The position numbers and the translations under genes were made by a program. From Metamycoplasma salivarium (GTDB lineage Bacteria; Bacillota_I; Bacilli_A; Mycoplasmatales; Metamycoplasmataceae): a DNA stretch of 64,000 nucleotides. A model generated the notes under the pieces. That model was not told the origin of the DNA and searched no databases. It saw nothing but the letters and a program-made list of their open reading frames with translations. This document shows positions 44,172 to 54,439 of this stretch, piece after piece; the first letter of the stretch is position 1, and the number at the start of each line of letters is the position of its first letter. The stretch lies in the NCBI RefSeq assembly GCF_900660445.2, contig NZ_LR214938.2, positions 496,001 to 560,000 of the forward strand, given 5' to 3'.

Positions 44172-45725
44172 CTATTTTCTTGCCTTTGATTTGGTTGATT
44201 TTGTTTTTGATGCAGTTTTTCTTGTAGTAGTTTTCTTGGTTGTTGCTTTCTTAGCGGTAGATTTCTTTGCTTTTACAATCTTTGTTGTAGATTCTTCAAT
44301 ATTACAATTTTTAGTTTCACATTTTTGCTCATCACATTCACATGATTCACAATTACGTTGTTGTGATTTTCCAAATTCAACAAATGTTGAAACTAAAATG
44401 CCTAACCCCATTCCCTTTTTGTCTGCAGTTCCTGCAACATCACAGTGAATATAAGGTACATTGTTGGTAAATTCTTTTAGAAACATTGCTGCAGTATTAC
44501 AGTCAGATTTTTCATTGTTTGAGTAGTTATTTAAATCAGCAACCAATGATTCTTTATTTGTTTTATTAAAATCTTCATGCAAAGGCATTCTTCATACTTT
44601 TTCATGTGCAATTTTTGCTGCGTCTTCAAATTGATGCCAAATTTTACAACTTGTTGCATAAATTCCAGAATATGTTTGGCCCAATGCAGTTAGCATAGTT
44701 CCAGTTAATGTTGCAGCATCAATTAGTATTGATGCATTTAATTTTGTAGCACCATAGTAAAGACCATCAGCTAATACCAATCTGCCTTCAGCATCAGTAT
44801 CTGTAATTTCAACAGTTTTTCCACTCATTGATTTGATTACAGATTCAGGAACAGTTCCATGTGTGTCAATTGCATTATCGGTTAGCATCATAACAGCAGC
44901 AACATTGGTTTTTGCATTTAATTCAGCTAGTGCTTTAACGGCATAAGCACAAATAACAGAACCTGACATATCGAATTTCATGCCTTCCATATGATAACCT
45001 TTGGTGTTATATCCTCCAGTGTCAAATGTAATTCCTTTTCCTACAAAAACATATTTTTCGTTTGAGTTTGGATTTCCATTGTATTCAATTACAACACAAC
45101 GTGGTTCATAAGAACTTCCAGCATTAACTGCTAATAATAATCCCATTCCAAGCTTTTTAATTTCTTCTTTTGTTAGAACAGTAACTTTTAATGATTTAAC
45201 ATTAGCAAATTCTTTTTCAATTTCTTTTGCAATATATTCGCTTGTTGCAATATTTGGTGGAGTAATTTGTAAGTTCCTTGCACCATTAATAGCATTTGCA
45301 ATTACAGATAATTCATTAACAAATTCAAAGTAACTTTTATCTTCTAAGAATAAAGAAATTTGGATGTTATTTTCATCTTTTATTTTTTCTTTAGCAGAAT
45401 ATAGTTTTGCATTGTGGAATGCATCTCTTAAAACAAAAGCTCTTAAAACTTCTTCGATTGTTAATTTATTGTTTGCAAATGATTGAATATCAATTTGATA
45501 ATTTCTACGTTTAGCTAAAATGATTGAATCAACAACATGTAAAAAATCATAGTAGTTTTCAACATCTTTACTTATAAATATATATGCTTCATTTTCATCT
45601 AGAAATTCAGTTATGTAGTTGGGTTTTTTTGCAATTTTACAACATTCATCAGTACATTGTGAACATTCATATTTTGCTTTTAACAAAACTTCATTATTTC
45701 TTGATGTTTCGTATTTTGATAACAT
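44172..45725 (-). CDS. M17 leucyl aminopeptidase with Cys-rich segments and a histone-like tail
   Basis: A 517-aa paralogue of the next gene. The catalytic half is complete (VGKGITFDTGGYNTKG, KFDMSGS, DTDAEGRLVLADGLYYG). Two additions set it apart. Near the N-terminus is a CSQCTDECC cluster. After the catalytic domain comes a second Cys cluster (CESCECDEQKCETKNC) and then ~40 residues of Lys/Thr/Ala/Ser repeats such as KKATTKKTTTRKTASKTK, ending in KARK. The tail resembles bacterial histone H1-like C-termini and could bind nucleic acid, heparin-like polymers or anionic lipid; the Cys groups could bind metal. ATG 45725 has AAAGGAAA upstream. One internal TGA (44589) is Trp. Enzyme class certain; role of the tail unknown. 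Confidence 0.93.
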
Positions 45726-45918
45726 TATTTTCCTTTCAAAAATTTATTATTATTTAATATTCTATAACAATGCATTTTTTAAATTGCGTTTTGACCAAAT
45801 TTTGTGAAAGCAAGTTCTTTTGTTTAAATTAATTTTAAATTTACTTAGAAATGCATTATTTTGCAAAAATAGTTAATGTAAATCAACAGAATAAGAAAAC
45901 ACATTTTTCTATTTGTTT

Positions 45919-45924
45919 TATAAT
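45919..45924 (+). promoter_or_regulatory. Probable -10 box TATAAT
   Basis: TATAAT 55 bases before the ATG at 45979, in the 253-base gap that also carries the upstream region of the aminopeptidase operon. No -35 element is clear. Nothing else recognisable was seen in 45726-45978. Confidence 0.45.
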
Positions 45925-45978
45925 TTATTTGTAATTATATACGCGATAAATAAAAAATTATATTTTTAGAAGGAAATA

Positions 45979-48908
45979 ATGCCAACCATAAATTAAAAAT
46001 TCTTGCCTTATCTTTAGGCATTGGGGTTGCTGCGACTACGCCTGCAACGATATTGTTTTTCTACTATAGAAACATTTTATATAATTTAAAAATTGAAAAC
46101 AAAATTGATCTTGAAACAAAAAAGATTAAAAAAATCCCATTTTCAGCATATGAATTTGAAAAAGAATGAAATGAACAAGCATTAAAATTGAATTCTCCAG
46201 TTTTTGAAGAATATTTTGACTTAATTACAAATCATAAAGATTTAAAAAATCAACTTAATAATGCAACCATAAGTCTTATATCAGTTGATTTAAACGAAAT
46301 CAAATTTAAAATCACTTTGCAAAGAACTTTTGGCAAGACAATTTCAAAAGAGTTTACAATTAGAGGATTCAAAGAAATTGATAAAGCCGAAGAAATAAAG
46401 AAAATTTATGAATTTGCTGACAAGTTAAAAGCTGAAATTGATGTTTTAGATAAAAACAAATTTGCTTCAGAGGTTAAAACAAGCGATTTAACATCTCCCT
46501 CACTACCAAATTGAAGAGATTACATAATTGAATATACACTTAATCCAAATGACAAAACTGGACAACTTAAATTAAAAGCAAAAATTTCATTAAAAAAAGA
46601 ACCAAGTATAACAACTTCATTTGAAAAAACAATTATTGGATTTAAATTAGATCAATTAGATCCATTGGCAACTTTATGATTTATGCCAAAATCTGAAGTT
46701 AATGGATTAAAAGATGTAAACACTATTAAGCAAGCAGTTGACAATGTTAGTGATAAAAAAACTAAATTAAAAGAATATGGACTTTTTGATGAAACAAATT
46801 TAAGAGGTGCAAATTATACTGTTACAAAATTAGAATTAATTGCTGCAAATAATATTGAACAATTAAAACTAACTTATGAATTAACTAAAAAAGTTATTGT
46901 TGGTAGAGATGAAAAGGGCAACGATATTTTAGAAGATAATACACCTTTAGTTAAAACAATTACTATTTCATTCACAAATGCTATTAAAGCAACATACAAG
47001 AAGTTAATGCAAGCACATCTTGCTTCAATTTCAACAAAAATTGCTTCTCATGAAGGATATAATCACAATAAGCTAGCTTCGCAATTTGCTGAAAATGATT
47101 GAAAGATTGCTCCATTAGGTGATAAAAATGAATATGGTGTTACTTTAACAAATATTCAAACTTCTGATGTAGAAAGAAAAGTTAAATTAACTTATACAAT
47201 AGAAACTAAAAAATTATCAACTGGTAATAATGTAAAATTCACAAAGGAATATACCTTAGATGGGTTTAATGAAGATGTTCCTAAAAATGTTGCATCTTTT
47301 ACAAGAAAAGAGAGTGCAGAAGTAAGTGTACTTAACTTCAATAACTTTTATTATAGAAATAATTCTAAATCATTAGAACTTGTGACTGCAAGTTATGATG
47401 GTGCTAGCGACGGGTGACAATTAGATCAATCTTCAATCATTGCGACTTCTTTAGAGAACAACATAATTAAATTTAGTTATAAACTCTACAAAAGTGTTAA
47501 AACATTTAGTGGTATAAAAGAAATCACAAAAGATTTTGAAATAAGCATTGATTTTGAGGGAATTGTAGATAAAAACACTGAAAAGGAACGAATACTACAA
47601 GTTTATTATAATAATGGATTTAATATTTCTTATGAAGGCGCAAAGCCTATGATTGATAGGGTGAACATTGATAAATTTAAACTTGATAACAAATCAGACT
47701 GAAAATACTATAGAGTAAGTTTTGATGAACATTTAGTAAATTACAACTATTTACAAGGTTATTTATTTGTTAAGGCTAACATCAGAGATAAAAAGAATGA
47801 TAGTAATTTATGTGTAACGAATGATACTAAGATAGATGGTTTTAAACCATATGATTATGAAGGTAATAATCCTATCAAACAGTGAAATAATTTTAGTAGT
47901 TTAATTACCAATGATGACAAATTGTATAGTACAAATTTTGTCATTAGCAAGTATTTTAAAACATTGACTTCTGAAGGAATTATTAATTCTTTAAAATCTA
48001 TTCTTAAAAATAATGGCGAATTTGATCCAACATTTAACTATGAGTTTCTTAAAGGCGAAAATAACACTTTCATTAATGAATATTCATCAGGAACATTGAC
48101 ATTTCTTAAATTAAAAATAAAAAGAGATATTCCAGCAGCAACTTCATATTTCGATACGACTAAAAGCGAATGAGCAAAAGAAATTAGTCCTACTTTAGAT
48201 TTTGTTAGTTTATTTAGGAATAATTTAGAAAGAAATTATCAATCAATATTTAGTGCATTAACAATAGATGCTAATAAATTCCTCACATTAAATTCTAGTT
48301 CTTTTGCATCTAATATGACTTATAATAGTATATCTGATTCAATGAACTTTGGCGATGTACAATTATCACCTTCTAACTATTACAGTACTTTAAAATATGA
48401 GTGGGAATTATATCCAAATGATTACACAGGAAAATTGATATATAGATTTAGATTTAAACCTGGATATAATTCTAATAAACCTTTTACAGACTGAAAACAA
48501 TTTAATTTAGAGGTTGGATATAAATATGTTCCCACACATAAATATAATGTTACAACAACAATGTCAATACATAAAGACGCAGATGCGTACCAATTAGGCC
48601 TTGACCTTTTAAAATTAAAAAATCAAACAATTTCGGTTTCGGACCTTTCTACTAAATACAAAATACGTACCAATATATATGCCCCTGGAAATTATGAAAA
48701 AGAATCAAATTGATATACATGGCCAAACTTAACATTCACGATAATTGATGCAGAAAATTATTTGGACGCTGACAACAAGTGGCAAATCAGAATTAAATTT
48801 AAATTTAGACATAGAGTATATAACTATAATGGTATTCAAAGTGGCAAACATTATGGTATAGGGGAATCTAACGAAATATCAACCGAAATATATAGACATA
48901 ATGATTAA
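45979..48908 (+). pseudogene. Giant PF04200-type repeat protein with a frameshift at its start
   Basis: An open frame of ~976 codons runs to TAA 48906-48908, but its frame contains no usable start codon. The ATG at 45979, with a good ribosome site (AGAAGG five bases upstream), is out of frame by one and stops after five codons. If one base were restored just after the ATG, the product would begin NHKLKILALSLGIGVAATTP, a plausible membrane anchor. The body carries repeats closing with TIRGFKE, TIIGFKL, TLDGFNE and KIDGFKP, as in the 14.1-kb protein. So this is a paralogue that is either silenced by a 1-bp indel, phase-switched, or a sequencing error. A noncanonical ATT/ATA start upstream is a less likely alternative. 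Confidence 0.72.
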
Positions 48909-48917
48909 CAGTTAAAA

Positions 48918-48945
48918 AAATAGACAGAGTTTGTCTATTTTTTTT
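48918..48945. terminator. Bidirectional-type terminator
   Basis: AAATAGACA (48918-48926), loop GAGTT, TGTCTATTT (48932-48940), followed by T to 48945 and preceded by A. It ends the repeat-protein gene and probably also the minus-strand ung unit, whose last codons lie inside it. Confidence 0.88.
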
Positions 48946-49591
48946 CACTTATTTTTGTGCTTCAATCAATTGTGGTCTTTTTTAGTGAAATAAGTTTGTC
49001 ATTAATTTTTTTAAAAATATGTGAATCTTTAAAACCTTGTGCATAGCCTAAAGGTGAGGGATGAGAAGTCGCAATTGCATATTGGTTTGACAAATTAACT
49101 TGCCTTAACAAGTTTTTTGCAACATTGCCAAACGCAACATAAATGATATGCGAATAATGTTTATTAATTTTATTTAGTAAATTGATTACAAAAGTATCTC
49201 AATTATATTTTTTATGAGACATAGGGTTATAAGCTTCTACTGTTAAACTAGAATTTACAAGTAAAACACCTTGATTTTTTCAATATGTTAAATCATTAGT
49301 TTCAAAATTTGTATCAGGATAATCTTTTTTAATTTCAGTAAATATATTTTTAAGAGACATTGGGGTTTTGTCAATATCGCAAGAAAAAGCTAAACCATTT
49401 GCCATATTAGGCAAATAATAAGGATCTTGACCAACAATTACTATCTTTAAATTATCATAATCAAAATTTTCAAAGGTAGCAAAAATCTTGTCTTTTGGAG
49501 GATAAACTATAGACTTGCTATTATAAATTTCATCAATCAAATTTAAATAATGAGTTTGCGTTCGCAAAAATTCTCTGAAATTAAATTTCAT
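48935..49591 (-). CDS. ung: Uracil-DNA glycosylase, family 1
   Basis: A 218-aa base-excision repair enzyme that removes uracil from DNA. Water-activating motif IVGQDPYYLPNMANGLAFS (Asp in GQDPY), NSSLTV, and the Leu-loop SHPSPLGYAQGF with the catalytic His are present. ATG 49591 is used because it begins the conserved MKFNFREF segment; a longer start would reach into fmt. It overlaps the 3' end of fmt by 11 bases. One TGA near 49277 is Trp, and the TAG stop at 48935-48937 lies inside the terminator stem. Confidence 0.95.
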
Positions 49592-50444
49592 GTTTAACTT
49601 TCTTTTTACCTTCAAATTGGTATTCAATTAAATATAATTTTCCATTTGCAAAATTTAAGGTTAGAGGTGTAGAAATTTTACTTTTAGTTGCACGGAAAAT
49701 TTTAAGTCTTTTACCATTAATTAGTATAAAAGCACCAGGTTGGTCATTAAATGCTTTAATTTTTGCTAAAGCCTTATCACAAGAATCAGTTAAAAATAAT
49801 TGAGCCTCTTCATTTTGAATTTTAGGTGCTAATGTAGCAAGCGATTCATCTTGTTTTCTTGGAAAGATATTGTTATTGTAAATATTAATAAGTCAAGTTG
49901 GCAAATTATCAATTGCTAATTTAGCAAGTTTGTCAAATATTTCTAATGCAGTATCATTTTCTTCAATCTTAATTTTTGCAACATTGATAATATCTCCAGC
50001 ATCCATTTTGTCAATCATATAAATTAAAGAAATTCCTGTTTCTTTTTCATTATTTAACAATGCGTGTTGGATAGGTGCAGCTCCGCGATATTTTTCTAAT
50101 AAACTACCATGGACGTTAATTGATGCTTTTTTAGCTAAATTTAAAATACTATTAGGAATAAATTGACCAAATGCAGCGGTCATAAAAAAATCAAAATCAA
50201 GCTTTGATAAATCATCGTAAATTTCTTTAATTTTTGCAGGTTGGAATAATTTAATATGATATTTTTCTGCCAATTTAGCAACTTCGGTTTTTATTAAATT
50301 ATTATTTCGATCATAAGCTTTGTTAGGTTGACTTATTAAAGCAATGACTTCAAAATTTTTATTTAAGATTAAACTCTCAAATATTTGACTTGAAAAATGT
50401 CCTGTGCCTGCCAATATTAATTTAATTTTGTTTGATTGTTTCAT
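49581..50444 (-). CDS. fmt: Methionyl-tRNA formyltransferase
   Basis: A 287-aa enzyme that formylates initiator Met-tRNA, using 10-formyltetrahydrofolate. The N-terminal Rossmann part starts KLILAGTGHFSSQIFESL. The active-site signature NVHGSLLEKYRGAAPIQHAL (Asn, His, then Ser-x-Leu-Pro-type loop) and the Asp in MDAGDI are present. The C-terminal OB-like domain is visible in FNDQPGAFILINGKRLKI. It is slightly shorter than E. coli Fmt. A TGA Trp at about 49890 splits it in the standard code. Normal neighbours for a core gene; overlaps ung. Confidence 0.94.
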
Positions 50445-50458
50445 ATTAACTCCTATCC

Positions 50459-51280
50459 TTATTTTTTGTTAATTAATACAACAGCAATTAATATTAAAAT
50501 TAAAAGAGTTGTAATAAAAATGCTTGATACTATTTGTCTTGTACTTTTTTTCACATGTTTAATTTTCTTGTTTAATTCTTTATTTAATGTTTCAAACATT
50601 TGTCTTTCGTACTCTTTACGTCTTTGCGGGTCTAATAAAATAAATTTAGCTTGAAGGCAAAAGTTTTTCACAATTTTTTGATTAGTTTCACTTTTGTTTT
50701 GTTCATCTTTTAAGCGTTTGTCTAAAATGTTTTCAATTTCTGAAGGTAATGTATTTTGAGTAATGTTTAGGATATCATGCAATCAAAAATAATGATCTTT
50801 TATATCTACAAACATTTGAAGCATATACATATATCTTTCAAATGCATTATCAGTTTGTCTAATATATTTTATTGAGTGATAAATTGCTTTCCAATATACA
50901 ACATCTTTATCAATATGATAAGCCTCACTATATTTGCTATTGATACGTGCAATCAACTTTTCAAAATAAACAGTATACTTTAAATTAAACAAATTATAAA
51001 AATCAACGAATTTACCATCCTCATTAATAAATGGTGTCCAAATACTATTTTTTGAATCTATATGTTTAAAATAACCATCTTTTTGTTCATCATAATTTGA
51101 AATTAAAAAATCATACATTGTTTTTAATTTTGCAAGTTTTTTATCCAAAACATTAGGTTCATTATTTTCATGAACATATGTTAAAACAATATTGTCATAT
51201 GCATTTTTTATTTCTTGCTTAGTTGCATCAATTTGAATATGTAACTTATCACAATAAAACCTATATTTATCATTATTCAT
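50459..51280 (-). CDS. J-domain-like protein with C-terminal membrane anchor
   Basis: A 273-aa frame (TGA at 50783 is Trp). Residues ~4-60 resemble helices I-III of a J domain: YRFYCDKLHIQIDATKQEIKNAYDNI (in part ATKQEIKNAYDNI), but the loop HPD is replaced by HEN. Near residues 210-235, FILLDPQRRKEYERQMF matches the end of a J domain (LLDPxxRxxYD). A hydrophobic tail anchor, IVSSIFITTLLILILIAVVL, closes the protein with two Lys. It may be a diverged DnaJ-like co-chaperone or a protein that kept only the fold, since HPD is needed to activate Hsp70. It starts the fmt-ung unit, 14 bases upstream of fmt. Confidence 0.68.
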
Positions 51281-51690
51281 ATAATATAAATGTTATCACA
51301 TTAAGTAATGCGACATAAGTCATTATTGGACCCGTAAAATTTCAGTATGTTGATTAGCTATTCAAAAATCAACTCCATAATTATTTTAACACATTATTTT
51401 TACGTTCGGTAAATTTTATTTTTTCCTTTACGCATGCGCCCCCCCTTTTTTAAAGGCAAGATAAGGGTTTGCGCCAACCTCCTAACCGGAGAGCAAACTT
51501 TATCTTGTTATTTCTATTTATAGAAATAAAAAAAGAGTATAAAAACAGAGCGTTTTGCACCACATTTTTAAATTTGTCATTTTTTTACGACCCATTTGTA
51601 TACACAAAAAAGTATTATATATTTTAATATATAATAAAAGTATCATTTTTGACACCAAGATTGTTAAAAATTATGACTATAGAAAAAATG
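51281..51690. other. Intergenic stretch with a GC-rich island
   Basis: About 410 bases without a gene. The first ~130 bases hold nothing recognisable. Positions 51431-51446 are unusually GC-rich for this genome, including the palindrome CGCATGCG (51431-51438) and a run of seven C followed by six T. A structured hairpin follows (separate entry). Beyond it is an AT-rich palindrome, TATTATATAT and ATATATAATA around a 4-base centre, near 51613-51636. Terminal inverted repeats of the adjacent transposase gene were not identified. Confidence 0.55.
51457..51507. other. Stable GC-richer hairpin, possible structured RNA
   Basis: CAAGATAAGGGTTTGC (51457-51472) pairs almost completely with GCAAACTTTATCTTG (51493-51507), with one bulge and one G-U pair. 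Inside is a smaller hairpin, CTCC with GGAG. An alternative pairing GGTT/AACC competes with the main stem. A further short hairpin TTTCTAT/ATAGAAA follows. It matches no RNA family that I recognise. It may be a terminator, a small RNA or a mobile-element end. Confidence 0.55.
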
Positions 51691-52935
51691 CTAAAAAAAT
51701 ATAGTAGCTTGTCCTTTTAATAAATTATTGTAAATAACTTTGATTTTTACATTTCTAAATGAGAATATTGAGTATCTTTTCGATACATTTGACTTAAATG
51801 AATGACATACAAAATGCTCTGTATGACTACTAAAATTGATGTCATTATTAAATATTCCTTCAGCATTTTTTATAATGTATCTAAAGAAATTATTAGCTAA
51901 TAATTTTAAATTTTTAGGGAGATTTTGCTTCCTTGATTCAATTTGAAACTGCTCCATAATTTCTAAAAATACATTAAAATTATTTCCTTTTTGTATTGCA
52001 AAATCGAACAAATCTTTTCACCCATATTTATAGTATTTTGAGTATCAATTTTTGTAGTGTTTTTTAATTTCTTTAGGTGCAAATTTACTAAACCCAAATG
52101 TATTATTTATTTTGTGTTTTATGTGAAAAAGATCTAAAGAAAAACTAGCTTTTATTTCTTTTGAAATTTGCCTCATTCATGGTGCTCCATCTCCGTTTAG
52201 AATTAAATTTTTATTACTAGAATTTAATATGTTTAATTGTTTTTTAATATTAGAAATTACATAATTTAAATCATTATTTTCTGTTATTTTTTCATTACAT
52301 TTTTTAGTAAAAAATAAGCATAAAATATTTGATAATTTGTTATTGTTTTTAGTATGTAAAATAGCTTCTCTAATTCTTAGTTTTTCATTCGATTTTTTAT
52401 CTTGTATTTTTATAAATAAATCATCCATTTCAACAAATAAATTATTATGTTTTTCCTGTTGCAATTCTTGTCTGATTTCGTTAATTCTAAATGCATTTAA
52501 TTGTTCAATTTCTTTATCAATTTTGTACTTTTTAATAAAGTGTTGAATCATTTGTTTAGAAGGTCATATATGCATCAAAAATGCTGGTGGATTTTTATTT
52601 TCTAGATATAACATTATTGATAATTTAACAATATCATATTGGTATTTAGAGTGATTAAATTCTTTAAAAAAATTGTCATGATAATATGTAAATCTTATTA
52701 GTTTATTTGTTTTATCTCTATATTCATACATTGTTAAATTTAATGTAAAAACTCCAGCAATAGTAATATATTTTCTTGTCATTCTTCGAAATATTTTTCA
52801 TTCTGGGTGCAAAGTTTTTCTTACAATAGTTCTAAAGATTTCTTCACTTTTATTTATTTCATTAATTTTTTCTTGATAAAGCTTTTGCGTAAATGATATG
52901 TTTTTATCAAATATGTTTCGTTCTAATATATTCAT
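51691..52935 (-). mobile_element. UPF0236 / Mbov_0401-like transposase-related protein
   Basis: A 414-aa frame from ATG 52935 (ribosome site AAGGAGAG) to TAG 51691-51693, with TGA as Trp. Characteristic UPF0236 motifs are present: FVEMDDLFIKIQ (first acidic residue), LILNGDGAPWMRQI, and LDLFHIKHKI. The C-terminal SSHTEHFVCHSFKS corresponds to the conserved EGHVSH-type segment. The family includes ISLre2-type transposases and proteins found in mycoplasma integrative elements (Mbov_0401). Complete, so it could be active. Coding is normal for the genome. No terminal inverted repeat or target duplication could be defined, and no other ICE genes (traE, traG) are in view. Confidence 0.85.
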
Positions 52936-52956
52936 TTTTTTCTCTCCTTAAAAAAT

Positions 52957-52983
52957 AAAAAAACTATCACAACAAAGTGATAG
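52957..52983 (-). terminator. Terminator directly upstream of the transposase ribosome site
   Basis: On the minus strand, CTATCAC pairs with GTGATAG (52983-52977 and 52970-52964) around a 6-base loop, then seven T (52963-52957). It follows the remnant gene stop at 52987 and stands eight bases before the AAGGAGAG of the transposase gene, leaving no room for a separate promoter between them. Confidence 0.85.
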
Positions 52984-52986
52984 CTA

Positions 52987-53132
52987 TTAATAATGTTGCA
53001 TTTGCATATTTTTTAATTTGTCTTCTTCAATTGCTTTTAGAATTAATTCTCTTTTTTTCGTAATTTTAAATTCTTTATCAATTTGAATTTTTTCGACAAT
53101 TAAACCAATTAAATAAAAGAAAAGTAAGAATT
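52987..53132 (-). pseudogene. C-terminal remnant of a small membrane protein
   Basis: A frame of ~46 codons ends TAA 52989-52987 and is bounded upstream by a stop, with no start codon. The residues are a hydrophobic stretch (LLFFYLIGLIVEKI) followed by a charged helix (KKRELILKAIEEDKLKNM). It ends at a terminator, as a real gene would. I read it as the tail of a gene whose front was lost at a junction near 53.1 kb. Family unknown. Confidence 0.5.
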
Positions 53133-53504
53133 AGTGAAAATAGTAGTTTTTTTAAATCATTAACTAAACAAGAAAAAGATAATTTTAATAATAAATATCG
53201 CCTTGAAGTTGCCTATCAAAGAAACGATGATTTTAGTATTACTTTTGAAATATTTTTAGTACCAAAAGATAATGATTATCATGAAAAAAATATAAAAGAT
53301 TATTTTTACTATTTAGGCCCTAAAACACTAAAATTAACTAATTTTAAGAATCATGATGAAATAAAGAAACAAAAAGAAAAAACTAGAAAAACATGAACAA
53401 TTTTGCAAATTACTATTCCAACAATTGCTATTATTGGAATTTTATCTTATATCATTATCAGGATAATTATTAAGAAAAGAAAGGGGTTAAGATATGGAAA
53501 ATAA
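53070..53504 (+). pseudogene. 5'-truncated membrane protein gene
   Basis: A plus-strand frame open from 53070 (after a TAA) to TAA 53502-53504 without a start codon. Recognisable protein character begins at about 53115. The product is ~125 residues: a Lys/Asp/Asn-rich region, then a C-terminal membrane helix (ITIPTIAIIGILSYIIIRII) and a basic tail. It overlaps the minus-strand remnant, which marks a rearrangement or insertion point. The last 11 bases overlap the HAD gene start. Confidence 0.55.
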
Positions 53505-54402
53505 TGATTTATTAATTTTTAAAGTTACCAATAATAAAAAACCTATTATTTTTTCTGATGTAGATGGAACTTTATATAACGATTTTAATATTCTTGATGA
53601 AACTAAAAAAGATATTTCTTTTGCTCAAAAAAATATGGCAGATTTTAACATTTGCACAGGAAACCCTGTTTTTGAACGAATGCTAAATGTATCTAATGAA
53701 GTAAATGCTAATTATTTGATAGCTTCATCGGGTTCACAAATTTATGATTTAAAGCAAAATAAAATTATTAAAACTTGACCGATGTCTTTTGAAAATTTAA
53801 AAAAAATCTTAGATTTCATTAAAAATGAAGATGTTCAAATGTTATTTTGAGATAATGAAAATTATTATTTTACTAATGAAAACTATTATCGTAATAATGA
53901 GATAATTTTGCACCATTTTCTTAATATTGATTCAATTCAATTAATAAAAATGCTAAAAAATATAATAATGAGGAAATAATGCCTTTAAAAATTGAAATTT
54001 ATGGTCAAAAGGATTTATTAAAAAGAAAAGAAGTAAATGAAAGATTGCTTGTTAAATTAAAAACTCTTGATAATATTTCTATTTTTAGTGTGGGTAGTCA
54101 TCTTGAAATTTTATTTAAAAATATTACTAAAGCTTCTGCTATTAGTTGAATGGCTAATAACATTTATTCTTGTTCTATAAATGATGTAATGGCAATAAGA
54201 GATGGTAATAATGATCTTGATATGTTAAGTTGGTTTTTCATATGCTATGGCAAATGCTAATCAAGAAGTTCTTAAGATTGCTAAATTTTTTACAAGTGCT
54301 GTAGAACAAAACGGTTTAGGAGAAGCCATTATTGATTATTTATATCGTTTAAAAAATATTACTAGGAAGTATATGTTACATAATTTTAATGAAAAAGATT
54401 AA
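53494..54402 (+). pseudogene. Broken Cof-type HAD phosphatase
   Basis: Three fragments of one HAD-family hydrolase in different frames. Fragment one starts at ATG 53494: SDVDGTLYNDFNI (nucleophile Asp motif I) and NICTGNPV (motif II). A one-base loss around 53941-53950 shifts to the frame with KKYNNEEIMPLKIEIYG and the late motif RDGNNDLDML (motif IV Asp). A one-base gain in the T run 54234-54238 shifts again to SYAMANANQEVLKIAKF, the normal Cof C-terminus, ending TAA 54400-54402. All catalytic motifs survive, so the decay is recent or the breaks are sequencing errors. Family function: dephosphorylation of small sugar- or flavin-phosphates. Confidence 0.82.
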
Positions 54403-54439
54403 TACTATAAAATTTAAGATAGTAAAGAAAAGAGGAAAA

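Noticed and set aside
45979-45996. Five-codon gene from ATG 45979 to TAA
   Set aside because: Too short to be a protein. Its ribosome site most likely belongs to the long frame that begins one base out of phase.
51457-51507. tRNA, 4.5S RNA, RNase P RNA or a TPP riboswitch in the structured intergenic region
   Set aside because: None of the conserved loops or motifs of these RNAs is present; only a hairpin can be claimed.
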